Source: Streptomyces sp. RFCAC02
GTDB lineage: Bacteria; Actinomycetota; Actinomycetes; Streptomycetales; Streptomycetaceae
Reading direction: 5' to 3'
Assembly: GCF_004193175.1 (NCBI RefSeq)
Contig: NZ_SAUH01000001.1
Location: 496,001-560,000, forward strand
DNA length: 64,000 bases
The notes under the pieces were generated by a model that saw only the letters and a list, made by a program, of their open reading frames with translations, had not been told where the DNA came from and searched no databases. A program made the translations under genes and the position numbers. This document shows, one piece after another, positions 24,400 to 34,676 of the stretch (positions are counted from its first letter, which is position 1; every line of letters starts with the position of its first letter).

Positions 24400-24840
24400 T
24401 CAGCCGGCGAGTTCTTCCGCCACCGCGCGCAGGGCGAGGAGGTACGACCCGATCCCGAAGCCCGCGACCGTGCCGCTGGCCACCGCGGCGACGACCGAGG
24501 TGTGCCGGAACGCCTCGCGCCGGTGCGGGTTGGAGATGTGGACCTCCACCAGCGGCGCCGTCCGCTGGGACGCGGCGTCCCGCATGCCGTACGAGTAGTG
24601 CGTGAATGCCCCCGGGTTCAGCACGACGGGGAGTTCGCCGTCCGCCGCCTCGTGCAGCCAGCGGATCATCTCCCCCTCGTCGTTGGTCTCGCGGACCTCG
24701 ACGTCCAGACCGAGTTCGGTGCCCAGCGCCGTGCAGCGCTCGACCAGGCCGGCGTAGGACGTGGAGCCGTACACGTCGGGCTCGCGGGAGCCGAGGCGGC
24801 CGAGGTTCGGGCCGTTCAGGACGAGGACGCGGCGGCTCAC
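24400..24840 (-). CDS. aroQ: Type II 3-dehydroquinate dehydratase
   Basis: Dehydrates 3-dehydroquinate to 3-dehydroshikimate in the shikimate pathway. It is 146 residues from a GTG at 24840 (then [20 protein letters not shown]) that overlaps the aroB stop as GTGA. The catalytic residues are in place: Tyr24 in DVYGST, Asn75 and His81 in [10 protein letters not shown], His101 in VEVHISN, Arg108 following. The dodecameric type II enzyme is the form used in actinobacteria. Confidence 0.95.
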   Translation of the reverse strand: MSRRVLVLNGPNLGRLGSREPDVYGSTSYAGLVERCTALGTELGLDVEVRETNDEGEMIRWLHEAADGELPVVLNPGAFTHYSYGMRDAASQRTAPLVEVHISNPHRREAFRHTSVVAAVASGTVAGFGIGSYLLALRAVAEELAG

Positions 24841-25946
24841 GCGGCGATCTCCGCGTGCGCGGCGAGCAGCATGGCCGGGTCGGGTCCCTCCAGGACGCCG
24901 GGCCGGGCCAGCCCTTCGAGGACGATGAACCGCAGCAGGTCGCCGCGGGTCTTCTTGTCGATGCGCATCGTCTCCAGCAGCTTCGGCCACTGGTCGCCGC
25001 GGTAGGTGACGGGCAGGCCGACGGAGGCGAGCACGGCCCGGTGCCGGTCGGCGGTGGCGTCGTCGAGGCGGCCGGCGATCCGGCCCAGCTCGGCGGCGAA
25101 GACCATGCCCACCGCGACGGCGGCGCCGTGCCGCCAGCGGTAGCGCTCGTTCTTCTCGATGGCGTGCGCGAGGGTGTGGCCGTAGTTGAGGATCTCGCGG
25201 CGGCCCGTCTCCCGCAGGTCGTCGCTCACGACCTCGGCCTTGACGCGGACGGCGCGCTCGATCAGCTCGGCGGTGAACGGGCCGTCCGGGCGGCGGGCCG
25301 CCTCCGGGTCGGACTCGATCAGGCGCAGGATCTCCGGGTCGGCGATGAACCCGGCCTTGATGACCTCGGCGAGCCCCGAGACGTAGTCGTTGACCGGGAG
25401 GGAGTCCAGCGCCGCCAGGTCGCACAGGACGCCGGCCGGCGGGTGGAACGCGCCCACCAGGTTCTTGCCCTCGGCGGTGTTGATGCCGGTCTTGCCGCCG
25501 ACGGCCGCGTCCACCATGCCGAGCACCGTGGTGGGCACCGCGATCCAGCGCACGCCGCGCAGCCAGGTGGCCGCGACGAAACCGGCCAGATCCGTCGTCG
25601 CGCCGCCGCCCACGCCGACCACGACGTCGGTGCGTGTGAACCCGGTCTGGCCGAGCGCCTTCCAGCAGTACGCGGCGACCTCGGCGGTCTTGGCCTCCTC
25701 GGCGTTCGGCACCTGCACGGCGATCGCCTCGTAGCCCTGCGCCGCGAGGTCGTCGCGCAGCACCTCGCCGGTGGCGGACAGGGCCTCCGGGTGCAGGACG
25801 GCGACCCGCCGGGCACGCGGCCCGATCAGCGCGGGCAGGTCGCCGAGCAACTGCCGGCCGATCAGCACGTCGTACGGGTCGTGGCCCGCGGCGCCGCCGA
25901 CCGCGACCCGCACGGGGGCCGCATTCTCTCGCGCGGGGGTGGTCAT
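24837..25946 (-). CDS. aroB: 3-Dehydroquinate synthase
   Basis: Converts DAHP to 3-dehydroquinate with NAD and zinc. It is 369 residues with [18 protein letters not shown] (NAD site), [19 protein letters not shown], the zinc ligands Glu in GLAEVIKAG and His in [10 protein letters not shown], and a final His in [10 protein letters not shown]. The start overlaps the aroK stop as ATGA and the stop overlaps aroQ. Confidence 0.97.
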   Translation of the reverse strand: MTTPARENAAPVRVAVGGAAGHDPYDVLIGRQLLGDLPALIGPRARRVAVLHPEALSATGEVLRDDLAAQGYEAIAVQVPNAEEAKTAEVAAYCWKALGQTGFTRTDVVVGVGGGATTDLAGFVAATWLRGVRWIAVPTTVLGMVDAAVGGKTGINTAEGKNLVGAFHPPAGVLCDLAALDSLPVNDYVSGLAEVIKAGFIADPEILRLIESDPEAARRPDGPFTAELIERAVRVKAEVVSDDLRETGRREILNYGHTLAHAIEKNERYRWRHGAAVAVGMVFAAELGRIAGRLDDATADRHRAVLASVGLPVTYRGDQWPKLLETMRIDKKTRGDLLRFIVLEGLARPGVLEGPDPAMLLAAHAEIAA

Positions 25947-26479
25947 GCTGTCGTGAGCTCCAATGCGTCGAGTACTGCCTGGGCGACCTCGCCGGGCGTG
26001 CGGTCCCCGGTGGTGACGACCGCGCGGGCGACCTCCGTGTAGAGCGGACGGCGCTCCTCCATCAGGGCGCGCCAGCGCTGCCGCGGGTTGACGGCGAGAA
26101 GGGGGCGCGGCGTGTCCAGGCCGACGCGCCGCACGGCATCGGCGAGCGGCACGTCGAGGAACACGACGGGCAGCCCGGTCAGCAGCGCGCGCGTGCCGGC
26201 GTCCATGACGGCGCCGCCGCCGAGCGACAGCACGCCGTCGTGCCCGGTGACGGCCTCCCGCACGGCGGCGGCCTCCAAGGCGCGGAAGTGCGCCTCGCCC
26301 TCGTCGAGGAAGATCTCCGGGATCGGCTTGCCGGCGGTCCGCTCGACGTCGGCGTCGGTGTCGCGCGCCGGGACGCCGAGCCGGTCCGCGAGGAGCGCGC
26401 CCACCGTGGACTTGCCCGACCCCGGCGGGCCGACGAGGACGACGGCCGGTCCGCGGGGCCGCGCGGCGGCGCCCGTCAC
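25943..26479 (-). CDS. aroK: Shikimate kinase
   Basis: Phosphorylates shikimate at the 3-hydroxyl. It is 178 residues from a GTG at 26479 (then [16 protein letters not shown]). Walker [10 protein letters not shown] is at 17-25, [11 protein letters not shown] holds the shikimate-binding Asp, SLGGGAV the second substrate loop, and RPLL the lid. It overlaps the aroC stop (GTGA) and the aroB start (ATGA). Confidence 0.95.
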   Translation of the reverse strand: MTGAAARPRGPAVVLVGPPGSGKSTVGALLADRLGVPARDTDADVERTAGKPIPEIFLDEGEAHFRALEAAAVREAVTGHDGVLSLGGGAVMDAGTRALLTGLPVVFLDVPLADAVRRVGLDTPRPLLAVNPRQRWRALMEERRPLYTEVARAVVTTGDRTPGEVAQAVLDALELTTA

Positions 26480-27660
26480 CGGACCTCCAGCGCGGCCAGG
26501 AACCCCTCGACGTTGCGGCGGGTCTCGGCGACGCTGTCGCCGCCGAACTTCTCGGCCACCGCGTCGGCCAGGACCAGGGCGACCATGGCCTCGGCGACGA
26601 TGCCGGCGGCGGGCACCGCGCACACGTCGGACCGCTGGTGGTGGGCGCGGGCGGGCTCGCCGGTGGCCACGTCCACCGTCGCGAGGGCGCGCGGGACCGT
26701 CGCGATCGGCTTCATCGCGGCCCGCACGCGCAGCAGCTCGCCCGTGCTGAGACCGCCCTCCGTGCCGCCGGACCGGCCGGAGGCGCGGCGGATGCCGTCC
26801 GGCGTCGCGACGATCTCGTCGTGCGCGCGGGAGCCGGGCACGCGGGCGAGGTCGAAGCCGTCGCCGACCTCGACGCCCTTGATGGCCTGGATGCCCATGA
26901 GCGCACCGGCCAGGCGGGCGTCGAGCCGCCGGTCCCAGTGGACGTGCGAACCGAGGCCGACCGGCACGCCGTACGCCAGCACCTCGACGACGCCGCCCAG
27001 GGTGTCGCCGTCCTTGTGGGCCTGGTCGATCTCGGCGACCATCGCCTCGCTCGCCGCCGGGTCGAGGCAGCGCACCGGGTCGGCGTCGAGGCGCGCGGTG
27101 TCGCCGGGGACCGGGACGCTGTCGCGGGGGGCGCGGGCCGCGCCCAGTTCGGCGACGTGGGAGACGATCTCGATGCCGGCCGTCTCGGCGAGGTAGGACC
27201 GGGCGACGGCGCCCAGGGCGACACGGGCCGCGGTCTCGCGGGCGGAGGCGCGCTCCAGGACGGGGCGGGCCTCGTCGAAGCCGTACTTCTGCATGCCGGC
27301 GAGGTCGGCGTGGCCGGGCCGGGGGCGGGTCAGCGGCGCGTTGCGGGCCAGCTCGGCCAGCTCGGCCGCGTCCACCGGGTCGGCGGCCATGACCTTCTCC
27401 CACTTCGGCCACTCGGTGTTGCCGACCATGACGGCGACCGGGGAGCCGAGCGTGCGGCCGTGCCGGACGCCGCCGAGGAAGGTGACCTCGTCGCGCTCGA
27501 ACTTCATGCGGGCGCCCCGGCCGTAGCCGAGCCTGCGGCGCGCCAGCGCGTCGGCCACCATGTCGGTGGTGATCGGCACGCCGGAGGGCAGCCCCTCCAG
27601 CGTCGCCACCAGTGCGGGACCGTGCGACTCTCCCGCGGTCAGCCAGCGCAGCCTGCTCAA
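26476..27660 (-). CDS. aroC: Chorismate synthase
   Basis: Makes chorismate from EPSP using reduced FMN. It is 394 residues. It begins at a TTG at 27660 (then [14 protein letters not shown]) with AAGGAG 5 nt upstream, a convincing start despite the rare codon. Signatures: [14 protein letters not shown], the serine/arginine-rich [16 protein letters not shown], and the conserved [13 protein letters not shown]. No other shikimate enzyme is missing here except EPSP synthase and DAHP synthase, which must lie elsewhere. Confidence 0.97.
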   Translation of the reverse strand: MSRLRWLTAGESHGPALVATLEGLPSGVPITTDMVADALARRRLGYGRGARMKFERDEVTFLGGVRHGRTLGSPVAVMVGNTEWPKWEKVMAADPVDAAELAELARNAPLTRPRPGHADLAGMQKYGFDEARPVLERASARETAARVALGAVARSYLAETAGIEIVSHVAELGAARAPRDSVPVPGDTARLDADPVRCLDPAASEAMVAEIDQAHKDGDTLGGVVEVLAYGVPVGLGSHVHWDRRLDARLAGALMGIQAIKGVEVGDGFDLARVPGSRAHDEIVATPDGIRRASGRSGGTEGGLSTGELLRVRAAMKPIATVPRALATVDVATGEPARAHHQRSDVCAVPAAGIVAEAMVALVLADAVAEKFGGDSVAETRRNVEGFLAALEVR

Positions 27661-27772
27661 CGGTGCTCCTTGCGAATTCCTCGGCGATGCGACCCTGCCG
27701 GTGTCTCCCCCGATCCTGCCACGTCGCCCGCGGGCGCCCGCCGGGCGCCCGACCCGCGAGACGCGGCGGCGC

Positions 27773-28618
27773 TCAGCGGGCGGCCAGGGCCCGCTCGCCG
27801 GCGTCGCGCATGGCCGCGAGCGGGGCCTCGGCCGCGCCCGTCATCTGCTCCACCTGGAGGACCGCCTGGTGCACCAGGAGGTCGAGGCCGCCCACGACCC
27901 GGCCGCCGCGGTCCGCCCAGGCGGCGGCGAGCGGCGTGGGCCACGGCTCGTACAGCACGTCGAAGAGGGTGCCGGGCGCCTCGGGGACGGCGGCCGCGAG
28001 GGCGTCCGTCGTGCCGGCGGGCGTCGTCGCGACGACGAGTGGGGCGGTCAGGGCCTCGGCGGCGTCGGCCCAGTCGGCGGTCTCGACGGGGACGCCGAGC
28101 CGTTCGCCCCAGCCGCGCATCTCGGCCGCGCGGGCCGGGCCGCGCACGTACGCCGTGACCGGCCCCTCGCACACCCGGGCCAGCGCCGCGACGGCGGACG
28201 ACGCGGTGGCACCGGCGCCGAGGACGGCGGCCCGCGGCACCCGGGTGATGCCGCGCTCACGGAGGGCGGCGACCATGCCGGGGATGTCCGTGTTGTCGCC
28301 GACGCGGCGGCCGTCGGCGGTGAACACGACGGTGTTCACCGCCTCGACGGACGCGGCCGTGTCGCTGACGCCGTCGAGCAGCGGCAGGACGGCGCGCTTG
28401 AGGGGCATCGTCAGCGAGAGCCCGGCCCACTCCTGGCCGAGGCCGTCGAGGAACGCCTTCAGATCCGTCTCGCCGACCTCGAACCGGTCGTACGTCCAGC
28501 CCGTGAGCCCGAGCGCGCGGTAGGCGGCGCGGTGGAGCGCCGGGGACAACGAGTGCGCGATGGGTGACCCGAGGACGGCGGCCCTGCGGCCGGGAACAGG
28601 GCTTGCGGGGTCACTCAC
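27773..28618 (-). CDS. aroE: Shikimate dehydrogenase
   Basis: Reduces 3-dehydroshikimate to shikimate with NADPH. It is 281 residues, GTG start at 28618, overlapping the mltG stop by 8 nt. [17 protein letters not shown] opens the substrate domain; catalytic Lys74 lies in SLTMPLK and Asp111 in NTDIPG. The nucleotide site is [10 protein letters not shown]. The gene is separated from aroC by 112 nt. Confidence 0.95.
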   Translation of the reverse strand: MSDPASPVPGRRAAVLGSPIAHSLSPALHRAAYRALGLTGWTYDRFEVGETDLKAFLDGLGQEWAGLSLTMPLKRAVLPLLDGVSDTAASVEAVNTVVFTADGRRVGDNTDIPGMVAALRERGITRVPRAAVLGAGATASSAVAALARVCEGPVTAYVRGPARAAEMRGWGERLGVPVETADWADAAEALTAPLVVATTPAGTTDALAAAVPEAPGTLFDVLYEPWPTPLAAAWADRGGRVVGGLDLLVHQAVLQVEQMTGAAEAPLAAMRDAGERALAAR

Positions 28619-30473
28619 CGTTGGCCTCGTTGAAGTCTTCCACGTTGCGGTCGTGCTCGGCCGGGTCGTCCGTGAAGCGGGTGTCGCCCGGCGAGACGGT
28701 CACGAAGTAGATCCACGGACCCTCGGTCGGGTTGAGCGCCGCCTCCAGGGCCTGGTGCCCCGGGTTGTCGATGGGGCCGGGCGGCAGGCCGTACTCGTTG
28801 TAGGTGTTGTACGGCGAGTCGTACTGCGTGTCCTCGATGCTGGTGTTGAGGGTGGAACGGCCCATCGCGTAGTTGATGGTGGAGTCGAACTGGAGCTTCA
28901 TGTCGATGTCGAGCCGGTTGTAGATGACGCGCGACACCTTGCCGAACTCGTCGTCCGCCTGCGCCTCCGCCTGCACCAGCGACGCGATGACCAGGATCTC
29001 GTGCGGCGTGCGGTCCAGCTCCGCCGCATGGCCCTCCAGGTCGATCTCCTCGAACTCCGCCTCGGCCCGGTCCACCATGGAGGTGAGGAGGTCCTCGGGG
29101 GTCGTCTCCTCGCCCACGTCGTACCTGGCGGGCCACAGGAAGCCCTCGATGTCGCCCTCGGCCCAGTCCGGCAGCCCGAGGTCGGCGCTCTCGGCGACGT
29201 CCTCGGTGGTGCCCTCGTCCAGGCCGAGGCGCTCGTCGATGAGTTCGTAGACCGCGGTGGCACGGGTGCCCTCGGGGATGGTCAGGGCGTTGTCGCCGAC
29301 GCCCTCCAGCATCATCGCGACGGCCGCCTCGGCCGACATCTCCTTGCGGAGGGTGTAGATGCCAGCCTGGATCTGCTGTCCGTCGGTCCCGGCCGCCTCG
29401 ACGAACGCGTCATGGCTCGCGACGACGCCCTCGCGCTTGAGGATGTTCCCCATGTCGGAGAGCGAGGCGCCCTCGGGGATCTCGACCTCGACCTCGCCGG
29501 TGCCCTCGCCCGCGTAGTCCGGCGGCGGGCCGAAGCGGTCCTGGTAGAAGCCGTAGCCCCAGTACCCGGCGCCGCCGATGGCGCCGATGATCACGACGGC
29601 GACGATCAGGCAGGCCGGGCCGCTGCGCTTCTTGGCCTTCTTGCCGCCGCGGCGCCCCTCGTCCTCGTCGGACCAGGCGTCGTCGTCATCGTCGCCGCGG
29701 GTGAAGAAGTCCTTCTCGCCCTGGTCGGGGCCCGGGTCCCAGCCGGTCTCGGGGTCGGGTCCCGGGTCCGCCGGGTCCGGGTCGGTGACGGGATCGGGGG
29801 CGAGGCCCGGTCCGGCGCCGCGCCGGGTGGCCCGGGCGACGCCGCCGGGCACGGGCTCGGCGCGGGAGGCGTACTGCGGCTCGGGGTGCTGCGCCGCCTG
29901 GTGCGGGGCGCCGGTCTGGTAGCCCTGGGAGAAGGGGTCCTGGTGGTCGCCCCCGGGACCGAATGCGTCTGTTCCGTAGCCGTCGGGTCTGTAGCCGTCA
30001 GTTCCGTAGCCGTCGGGTCTGTAGCCGTCGGCCTGCTGTTGCCCGCCGAAAGAAGGGTCGCCACCGCCCGCGTACTGGCCGCCGTACTGATCGCCCTGAC
30101 CCCAGCCGCCCTGCTGCGGGTACTGCTGCTGGTCATACCCTTGGGGGTAGCCCTGGCCGGTGTCCTGGTACTGCTGGCCGTACTGTTCGCCCTGGTACTG
30201 GCCCTGACCGTACTGGTCGGCGCCGTACTGCTCACCCTGGTACTGACCCTGCCCGTACTGGTCGGCGCCGTACTGCTCACCCTGGTACTGACCCTGCCCG
30301 TATTGGTCCTGCTGGTACTGGTCCTGCTGGTACTGGGTCTGGCCGAACTGGTCCTGCCCGTACTGCGCCTGCTGGCCGTACTGGTCCCACGCGCCCTGCT
30401 GCCCCTGGCCGTTCAGCGGATCATTGTCCGGGTACCACGGTTCGGGGCCAGGCCCCCGGCCATACTCAGTCAT
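28611..30473 (-). CDS. mltG: Endolytic murein transglycosylase MltG with a Q/Y/G-rich repeat tail
   Basis: Cuts new glycan strands in the periplasmic space to set their length. It is 620 residues. Residues 1-260 are a cytoplasmic low-complexity tail rich in Gln, Tyr, Gly and Asp, with three copies of a 15-residue unit (56-100) and two of a 10-residue unit (151-170). A single membrane helix is at ~287-308. The YceG domain follows (~325-610), with the conserved Glu503 in ASLVQAEAQ and VIYNRLDI. The tail makes it much longer than E. coli MltG (~340). It overlaps aroE by 8 nt and follows ruvX. Confidence 0.93.
   Translation of the reverse strand: MTEYGRGPGPEPWYPDNDPLNGQGQQGAWDQYGQQAQYGQDQFGQTQYQQDQYQQDQYGQGQYQGEQYGADQYGQGQYQGEQYGADQYGQGQYQGEQYGQQYQDTGQGYPQGYDQQQYPQQGGWGQGDQYGGQYAGGGDPSFGGQQQADGYRPDGYGTDGYRPDGYGTDAFGPGGDHQDPFSQGYQTGAPHQAAQHPEPQYASRAEPVPGGVARATRRGAGPGLAPDPVTDPDPADPGPDPETGWDPGPDQGEKDFFTRGDDDDDAWSDEDEGRRGGKKAKKRSGPACLIVAVVIIGAIGGAGYWGYGFYQDRFGPPPDYAGEGTGEVEVEIPEGASLSDMGNILKREGVVASHDAFVEAAGTDGQQIQAGIYTLRKEMSAEAAVAMMLEGVGDNALTIPEGTRATAVYELIDERLGLDEGTTEDVAESADLGLPDWAEGDIEGFLWPARYDVGEETTPEDLLTSMVDRAEAEFEEIDLEGHAAELDRTPHEILVIASLVQAEAQADDEFGKVSRVIYNRLDIDMKLQFDSTINYAMGRSTLNTSIEDTQYDSPYNTYNEYGLPPGPIDNPGHQALEAALNPTEGPWIYFVTVSPGDTRFTDDPAEHDRNVEDFNEANGE
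29964..30023 (-). repeat. Two in-frame 30-bp repeats in mltG
   Basis: Two adjoining copies encode YRPDGYGTDG and YRPDGYGTDA (residues 151-170 of MltG). They are part of the disordered cytoplasmic tail. Confidence 0.8.
30174..30308 (-). repeat. Three in-frame 45-bp tandem repeats in mltG
   Basis: Three adjoining 45-bp copies encode DQYGQGQYQGEQYGA twice and DQYGQGQYQGEQYGQ once (residues 56-100). Copies are almost identical at DNA level. They keep frame, so copy number can change without breaking the protein. Confidence 0.85.
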
Positions 30474-30559
30474 CGATCCCCTTGAGACGCAATGCGGCGG
30501 TACGGCTCCCCCGGCGGCCCCTGCACCTGCCCTTGGCGGGGAACGTTACCGTACCGCGA

Positions 30560-31024
30560 TCAGACAACCACTTCGACGCACTGCCCCGGTGGCTGCCCCG
30601 CGCTCCGCTCGCTCTCCAGGGCGGACTGAAGAATAACCACCGCCGCCGCCTGGTCGATACGGCCCCGTCCCTTCTTCGCCGAGACACCGGCGGCCCGCAT
30701 GTCCCGGGCGGCGCTGACCGTGGACAGCCGCTCGTCCACGAGCCGTACGGGCACCGGGGCGATCCGCCGCGCCGTGTCCCGCGCGAAGGCCCGCACACGG
30801 GCGGCGGCGGGCCCCTCCCGGCCGCTGAGCGACCGGGGCAGGCCCATCACCACCTCGATGGGCTCGTACTCGGCGACCAGCCGCTCCAGGCGACGCTGGG
30901 CGGCCGGCACGTCCCGCCCCGGCACCGTCTCGACCGGCGTGGCCAGCAGGCCGTCGGGGTCGCAGCTCGCGACCCCGATCCTGGCCTCGCCGACGTCGAC
31001 GCCGAGCCGCCTGCCGCGCCGCAT
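30560..31024 (-). CDS. ruvX: RuvX/YqgF Holliday-junction resolvase-like protein
   Basis: RNase H-fold protein needed for 16S rRNA 5'-end maturation in E. coli (YqgF) and long called a putative Holliday junction resolvase. It is 154 residues from [17 protein letters not shown] (ATG at 31024); a GTG one codon earlier is an alternative. Active-site acids are visible: Asp in GVDVG, Glu in RLVDERLST, Asp in GRIDQAAA. The ATG overlaps the alaS stop by one base (TGATG). Confidence 0.93.
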   Translation of the reverse strand: MRRGRRLGVDVGEARIGVASCDPDGLLATPVETVPGRDVPAAQRRLERLVAEYEPIEVVMGLPRSLSGREGPAAARVRAFARDTARRIAPVPVRLVDERLSTVSAARDMRAAGVSAKKGRGRIDQAAAVVILQSALESERSAGQPPGQCVEVVV

Positions 31025-33693
31025 CACGCGGTTTCCGCGACCTGACGCTCGACGGCGGCCAGCGCCTCGTCGATGGCGGCCGGGTTCTGGCCGCCGCCCT
31101 GCGCGACGTCCGGCTTGCCGCCGCCACCGCCGCCCAGCGCCTTCGCGGCCGTACGGACCAGGTCGCCGGCCTTGAGACCGCGCTCACGGGCCGCCTCGTT
31201 CGTGGCTGCCACGGTGAGGGGACGCCCGTTCAGCACGGTGAAGAGCGCGACGACGGCCGGCCGGTCGCCCGGGATGCGGCCCCGTACGTCCAGGACGAGG
31301 CGCCGCAGGTCGTCGGCGGTCGTACCGTCCGGCACCCGGCCGGCGGCGAACGCCACACCCCGCACGTCCTGCGCGGCCGCGGCCAGGCCCGCGGCGGCCT
31401 GGAGCACCTTCTCCGCGCGGAAGCGCTCGATCTCCTTCTCGGCGTCCTTCAGGCGGCCCAGCATGCCGGAGATCCGCTCGGGCAGCTCCTCGGGACGGCC
31501 CTTGACCAGCTCGGTGAGCTGGGCGACGACCGTGTGCTCGCGGGCGAGGAACCGGTAGGCGTCCGTGCCGACCAGAGCCTCCACGCGGCGCACGCCGGAC
31601 CCGATGGACGACTCACCGAGCAGCTTCACCAGACCGAGCTGGGCGGTGTTGTGCACGTGCGTGCCGCCGCACAGCTCCTTCGAGTAGTCGCCGATGGTGA
31701 CGACGCGCACGCGGTCGCCGTACTTCTCGCCGAACTCCGCGATGGCGCCCTGCTTCTTCGCCTCGTCCATGGACATCACCTCGGCGGTGACGTCCAGCTC
31801 ACGGGCGAGGACCTCGTTGATCTTCTGCTCGACGTCGGCGAGGACCGTGCCGGGGACGGCGGCCGGCGAGCCGAAGTCGAAGCGGAAGCGGCCCGGGGAG
31901 TTCTCCGAGCCGGCCTGCGCCGCGGTGGGGCCGAGCGCGTCGCGCAGCGCCTGGTGCGTGAGGTGGGTGGCGCTGTGGGCGCGGGCGATGGCGCGCCGGC
32001 GCGTGATGTCGATGGCGCAGTCGGCGGCGGCCCCGAGGGTCACCTCGCCGACCTGGACGACGCCCTTGTGCACGATGACGCCGGGCACCGGCTGCTGCAC
32101 GTCGCGCACCTCGACGACGGCGCCGGAGTCGAGACGGATCCGGCCGGTGTCGGCGAGTTGCCCGCCGCCCTCGGCGTAGAAGGGGGTGCGGTCGAGGACG
32201 ATCTCCACCTCGTCGCCCTCGGTCGCGGCCGGCGCGGGCACGCCGTCCACCAGGACACCGACGACGGTGGCCTCCCCGGCGGTGTGGGCGTACCCGATGA
32301 ACTCGGAGGCGCCCGCCCGGTCGGCGACCTCGCGGTACGCCGACAGGTCCGCGTGGCCCTGCTTCTTGGCGCGGGCGTCGGCCTTGGCGCGCTCCCGCTG
32401 CTCCTTCATCAGGCGCCGGAACCCGGCCTCGTCCACGGACAGGCCCTGCTCGGCGGCCATCTCCAGCGTGAGGTCGATCGGGAAGCCCCACGTGTCGTGG
32501 AGGAGGAACGCCTTGTCGCCGGCCAGCGTGCTGCCGCCGCCCGCCTTCGTCTCGGTGACGGCGGAGTCGAGGATGTTGGTGCCGGCCCGCAGCGTCTTCA
32601 GGAAGGCGGCCTCCTCGGCGAGGGCGACCGTCTCGATGCGCTTCCGGTCGGTCAGCAGGTCCGGGTACTGCTGCCCCATGGTGGCGAGGACGACGTCGGC
32701 CAGCTCGCCGACGACCTCGCCGGTCGCGCCGAGGATGCGCATGTTCCGGATGGCGCGGCGCATGATGCGGCGCAGGACGTAGCCGCGGCCCTCGTTGCCG
32801 GGGGTGACGCCGTCCCCGATCAGCATGACGGAGGTGCGCAGGTGGTCGGCGACCACGCGCAGCGCGACGTCCGACCGCTCGTCGTCGCCGTAGCTGACGC
32901 CCGTCAGCTCGCCCGCGCGGTCGATGACGACGCGGAGGGTGTCGGTCTCGTACATGTTGCGGACGCCCTGGAGGATCATCGCGAGGCGTTCCAGGCCGAG
33001 GCCGGTGTCGATGTTGCGGGCGGGCAGCTCGCCGAGGATCGGGTAGTCCTCCTTGCCCTCGCCGGCGCCGCGCTCGAACTGCATGAACACGAGGTTCCAC
33101 AGCTCGACGTAGCGCTCGTCGTTGACCGCCGGGCCGCCCTCGACGCCGAACTCGGGGCCGCGGTCGTAGTTGATCTCCGAGCAGGGGCCGCACGGTCCCG
33201 GTACGCCCATGGACCAGAAGTTCGGCCCCTTGCCGAGGCGCTGGATGCGCTCGGACGGCACCCCGACGACGTCGCGCCAGATGCGCTCGGCCTCGTCGTC
33301 CTCCTCGTAGACGGTGATCCACAGCCGCTCGGGGTCGAGGCCGTAGCCGCCGTCGGCGACGGAGGACGTCAGCAGCTCCCACGCCTGCGTGATCGCCCCC
33401 TCCTTGAAGTAGTCGCCGAAGGAGAAGTTGCCGCACATCTGGAAGAACGTGCCGTGCCGGGTGGTCTTGCCGACCTCCTCGATGTCGGGCGTGCGCACGC
33501 ACTTCTGCACGCTCACGGCGCGCGGGCTCGGCGGGGCCACCTCGCCGAGGAAGTAGGGCTTGAACGGCACCATGCCCGCGTTGACCAGCAGCAGGGTCGG
33601 ATCGTCCGCGATCAGCGACGCCGACGGGACAACGGTGTGTCCGCGCTTCTCGAAGAAGCTCAGCCAGCGGCGGCGGATTTCAGCCGACTCCAT
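31024..33693 (-). CDS. alaS: Alanyl-tRNA synthetase
   Basis: Charges tRNA-Ala and edits misacylated Ser/Gly. It is 889 residues: class II catalytic domain at the start ([19 protein letters not shown]), tRNA-recognition domain, then the editing domain with zinc-type HSATH around residue 571 and CGGTH around 673. The C-terminal DHHA1-like domain ends with a Gly-rich [14 protein letters not shown] segment. The start overlaps the preceding small gene's stop by one base. Confidence 0.97.
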   Translation of the reverse strand: MESAEIRRRWLSFFEKRGHTVVPSASLIADDPTLLLVNAGMVPFKPYFLGEVAPPSPRAVSVQKCVRTPDIEEVGKTTRHGTFFQMCGNFSFGDYFKEGAITQAWELLTSSVADGGYGLDPERLWITVYEEDDEAERIWRDVVGVPSERIQRLGKGPNFWSMGVPGPCGPCSEINYDRGPEFGVEGGPAVNDERYVELWNLVFMQFERGAGEGKEDYPILGELPARNIDTGLGLERLAMILQGVRNMYETDTLRVVIDRAGELTGVSYGDDERSDVALRVVADHLRTSVMLIGDGVTPGNEGRGYVLRRIMRRAIRNMRILGATGEVVGELADVVLATMGQQYPDLLTDRKRIETVALAEEAAFLKTLRAGTNILDSAVTETKAGGGSTLAGDKAFLLHDTWGFPIDLTLEMAAEQGLSVDEAGFRRLMKEQRERAKADARAKKQGHADLSAYREVADRAGASEFIGYAHTAGEATVVGVLVDGVPAPAATEGDEVEIVLDRTPFYAEGGGQLADTGRIRLDSGAVVEVRDVQQPVPGVIVHKGVVQVGEVTLGAAADCAIDITRRRAIARAHSATHLTHQALRDALGPTAAQAGSENSPGRFRFDFGSPAAVPGTVLADVEQKINEVLARELDVTAEVMSMDEAKKQGAIAEFGEKYGDRVRVVTIGDYSKELCGGTHVHNTAQLGLVKLLGESSIGSGVRRVEALVGTDAYRFLAREHTVVAQLTELVKGRPEELPERISGMLGRLKDAEKEIERFRAEKVLQAAAGLAAAAQDVRGVAFAAGRVPDGTTADDLRRLVLDVRGRIPGDRPAVVALFTVLNGRPLTVAATNEAARERGLKAGDLVRTAAKALGGGGGGKPDVAQGGGQNPAAIDEALAAVERQVAETA

Positions 33694-34004
33694 CAGTGGT
33701 CCTCATTTCGGGTGATCTGGCGAGGGGTCTGTCGAACGGTCCGACGGGGGGGTGCGGGCGGCAGCGGGGCGGCCTGCTCGCGGTCGAGGCCGAGCGCCTC
33801 GGTCAGCTCGGTCTCGCGCTGCGCCATGCCGGCGCGCACGTCCAGGGCGAAGCCGCGGACGCGCGCCCCCGCCGCGGCGGCGCGGTCGGCCGCCCGTACG
33901 GCGAGGCTGTCGGGCGCGAGCCGGCGGAGCGAACGCTGGACCCGGGTGGTGGCCCAGACGCCGGCGGCTGCGCCGGTGGTGAACCAGAAGGCGCGGCGGA
34001 TCAC
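33693..34004 (-). CDS. Small conserved protein between DUF948 gene and alaS
   Basis: A 103-residue protein starting [22 protein letters not shown]; the first ~20 residues are a short hydrophobic or membrane-associated segment, then a helical Ala/Arg-rich body. It has 7 nt to the DUF948 gene and a TGATG junction to alaS, and resembles the small DUF6167-type actinobacterial proteins that accompany alaS. No enzyme motif is visible. Confidence 0.75.
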   Translation of the reverse strand: MIRRAFWFTTGAAAGVWATTRVQRSLRRLAPDSLAVRAADRAAAAGARVRGFALDVRAGMAQRETELTEALGLDREQAAPLPPAPPRRTVRQTPRQITRNEDH

Positions 34005-34011
34005 GGGCTGG

Positions 34012-34458
34012 TCAGTCCTTTCCCTGACGGCCGGCGCGGCGGCGCCGGGGTACGGGCAGCGCGCGCCCGGGCACGGTGCGGGCGGTCCCGGGGGACGCGG
34101 CGGCGTCCCGGGAGTCGCGGCGCGCCAGCGCGCGCCGCACCCCGTACCCGAAGGCGGCGACCTTGACGAGCGGGCCGCCGAAGGTGGTGGCCACGGTGGC
34201 GGAGAGCGCGGAGGCGCTGGCAGCGACGTCCTCGACGTCGGAGGCGATCGTGTCGACCCGGTCGAGCTGCGTCTGGGCGGACCTGACGGCCGCGGACGCC
34301 TCGCCGAGGAGCGGTACGGCCCGGTCGGTGACGGCGTTCAGCATGCGCGTGGCGGCGCTCAGGGCCTGCGCGAGCCGGACGAGCGCGACGGCGAGGAACG
34401 AGACCAGGATCGCCCAGAAGACGGCCACCAGCAGGCCGGCCACTTCTCCACCGGACAC
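34012..34458 (-). CDS. DUF948 membrane protein
   Basis: A 148-residue protein with an N-terminal membrane helix (~7-29, AGLLVAVFWAILVSFLAVALV) followed by a long amphipathic helical region (~30-95) of the DUF948 type, then a basic tail ending RRRRAGRQGKD. GTG start at 34458. It is the first gene of the DUF948-small protein-alaS-ruvX-mltG-aro run. Function is unknown in the family. Confidence 0.82.
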   Translation of the reverse strand: MSGGEVAGLLVAVFWAILVSFLAVALVRLAQALSAATRMLNAVTDRAVPLLGEASAAVRSAQTQLDRVDTIASDVEDVAASASALSATVATTFGGPLVKVAAFGYGVRRALARRDSRDAAASPGTARTVPGRALPVPRRRRAGRQGKD

Positions 34459-34637
34459 GTACGCACCGCTTCCCTCGGACGGGTTTCGGACAGACTTCGG
34501 AACGGATGCCCCGCTCGCCGCCGCCCGCCGGGTTCTGCGGGCCCGCTCCGCGTGCGGCGGCAGGCCCCGACCCTATCGCGCCCCGCGCCCGCGCTCGTAC
34601 CGTATTCCGGGGCGAATGCCAAGGCACGCGGCCGTAA

Positions 34638-34667
34638 TTGTACGTTCTGCATATCGACCAGTACGCT
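34638..34667 (+). promoter_or_regulatory. Candidate promoter of the NB-ARC regulator (leaderless)
   Basis: TTGTAC (34638-34643) and TACGCT (34662-34667) are 18 bp apart. A start 7-10 nt downstream would fall on or next to the ATG at 34677, and no Shine-Dalgarno is visible before that ATG. Together this suggests a leaderless transcript. Confidence 0.5.
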
Positions 34668-34676
34668 GCGTGTCTT

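Noticed and set aside
24400..25425. Longer form of aroQ running through aroB
   Set aside because: The frame is open into aroB only because of base bias; similarity to type II dehydroquinate dehydratases begins at the GTG at 24840.
30174..30308. Possible CRISPR-like array of direct repeats
   Set aside because: The 45-bp repeats adjoin with no spacers and keep the mltG reading frame; no cas gene is present.
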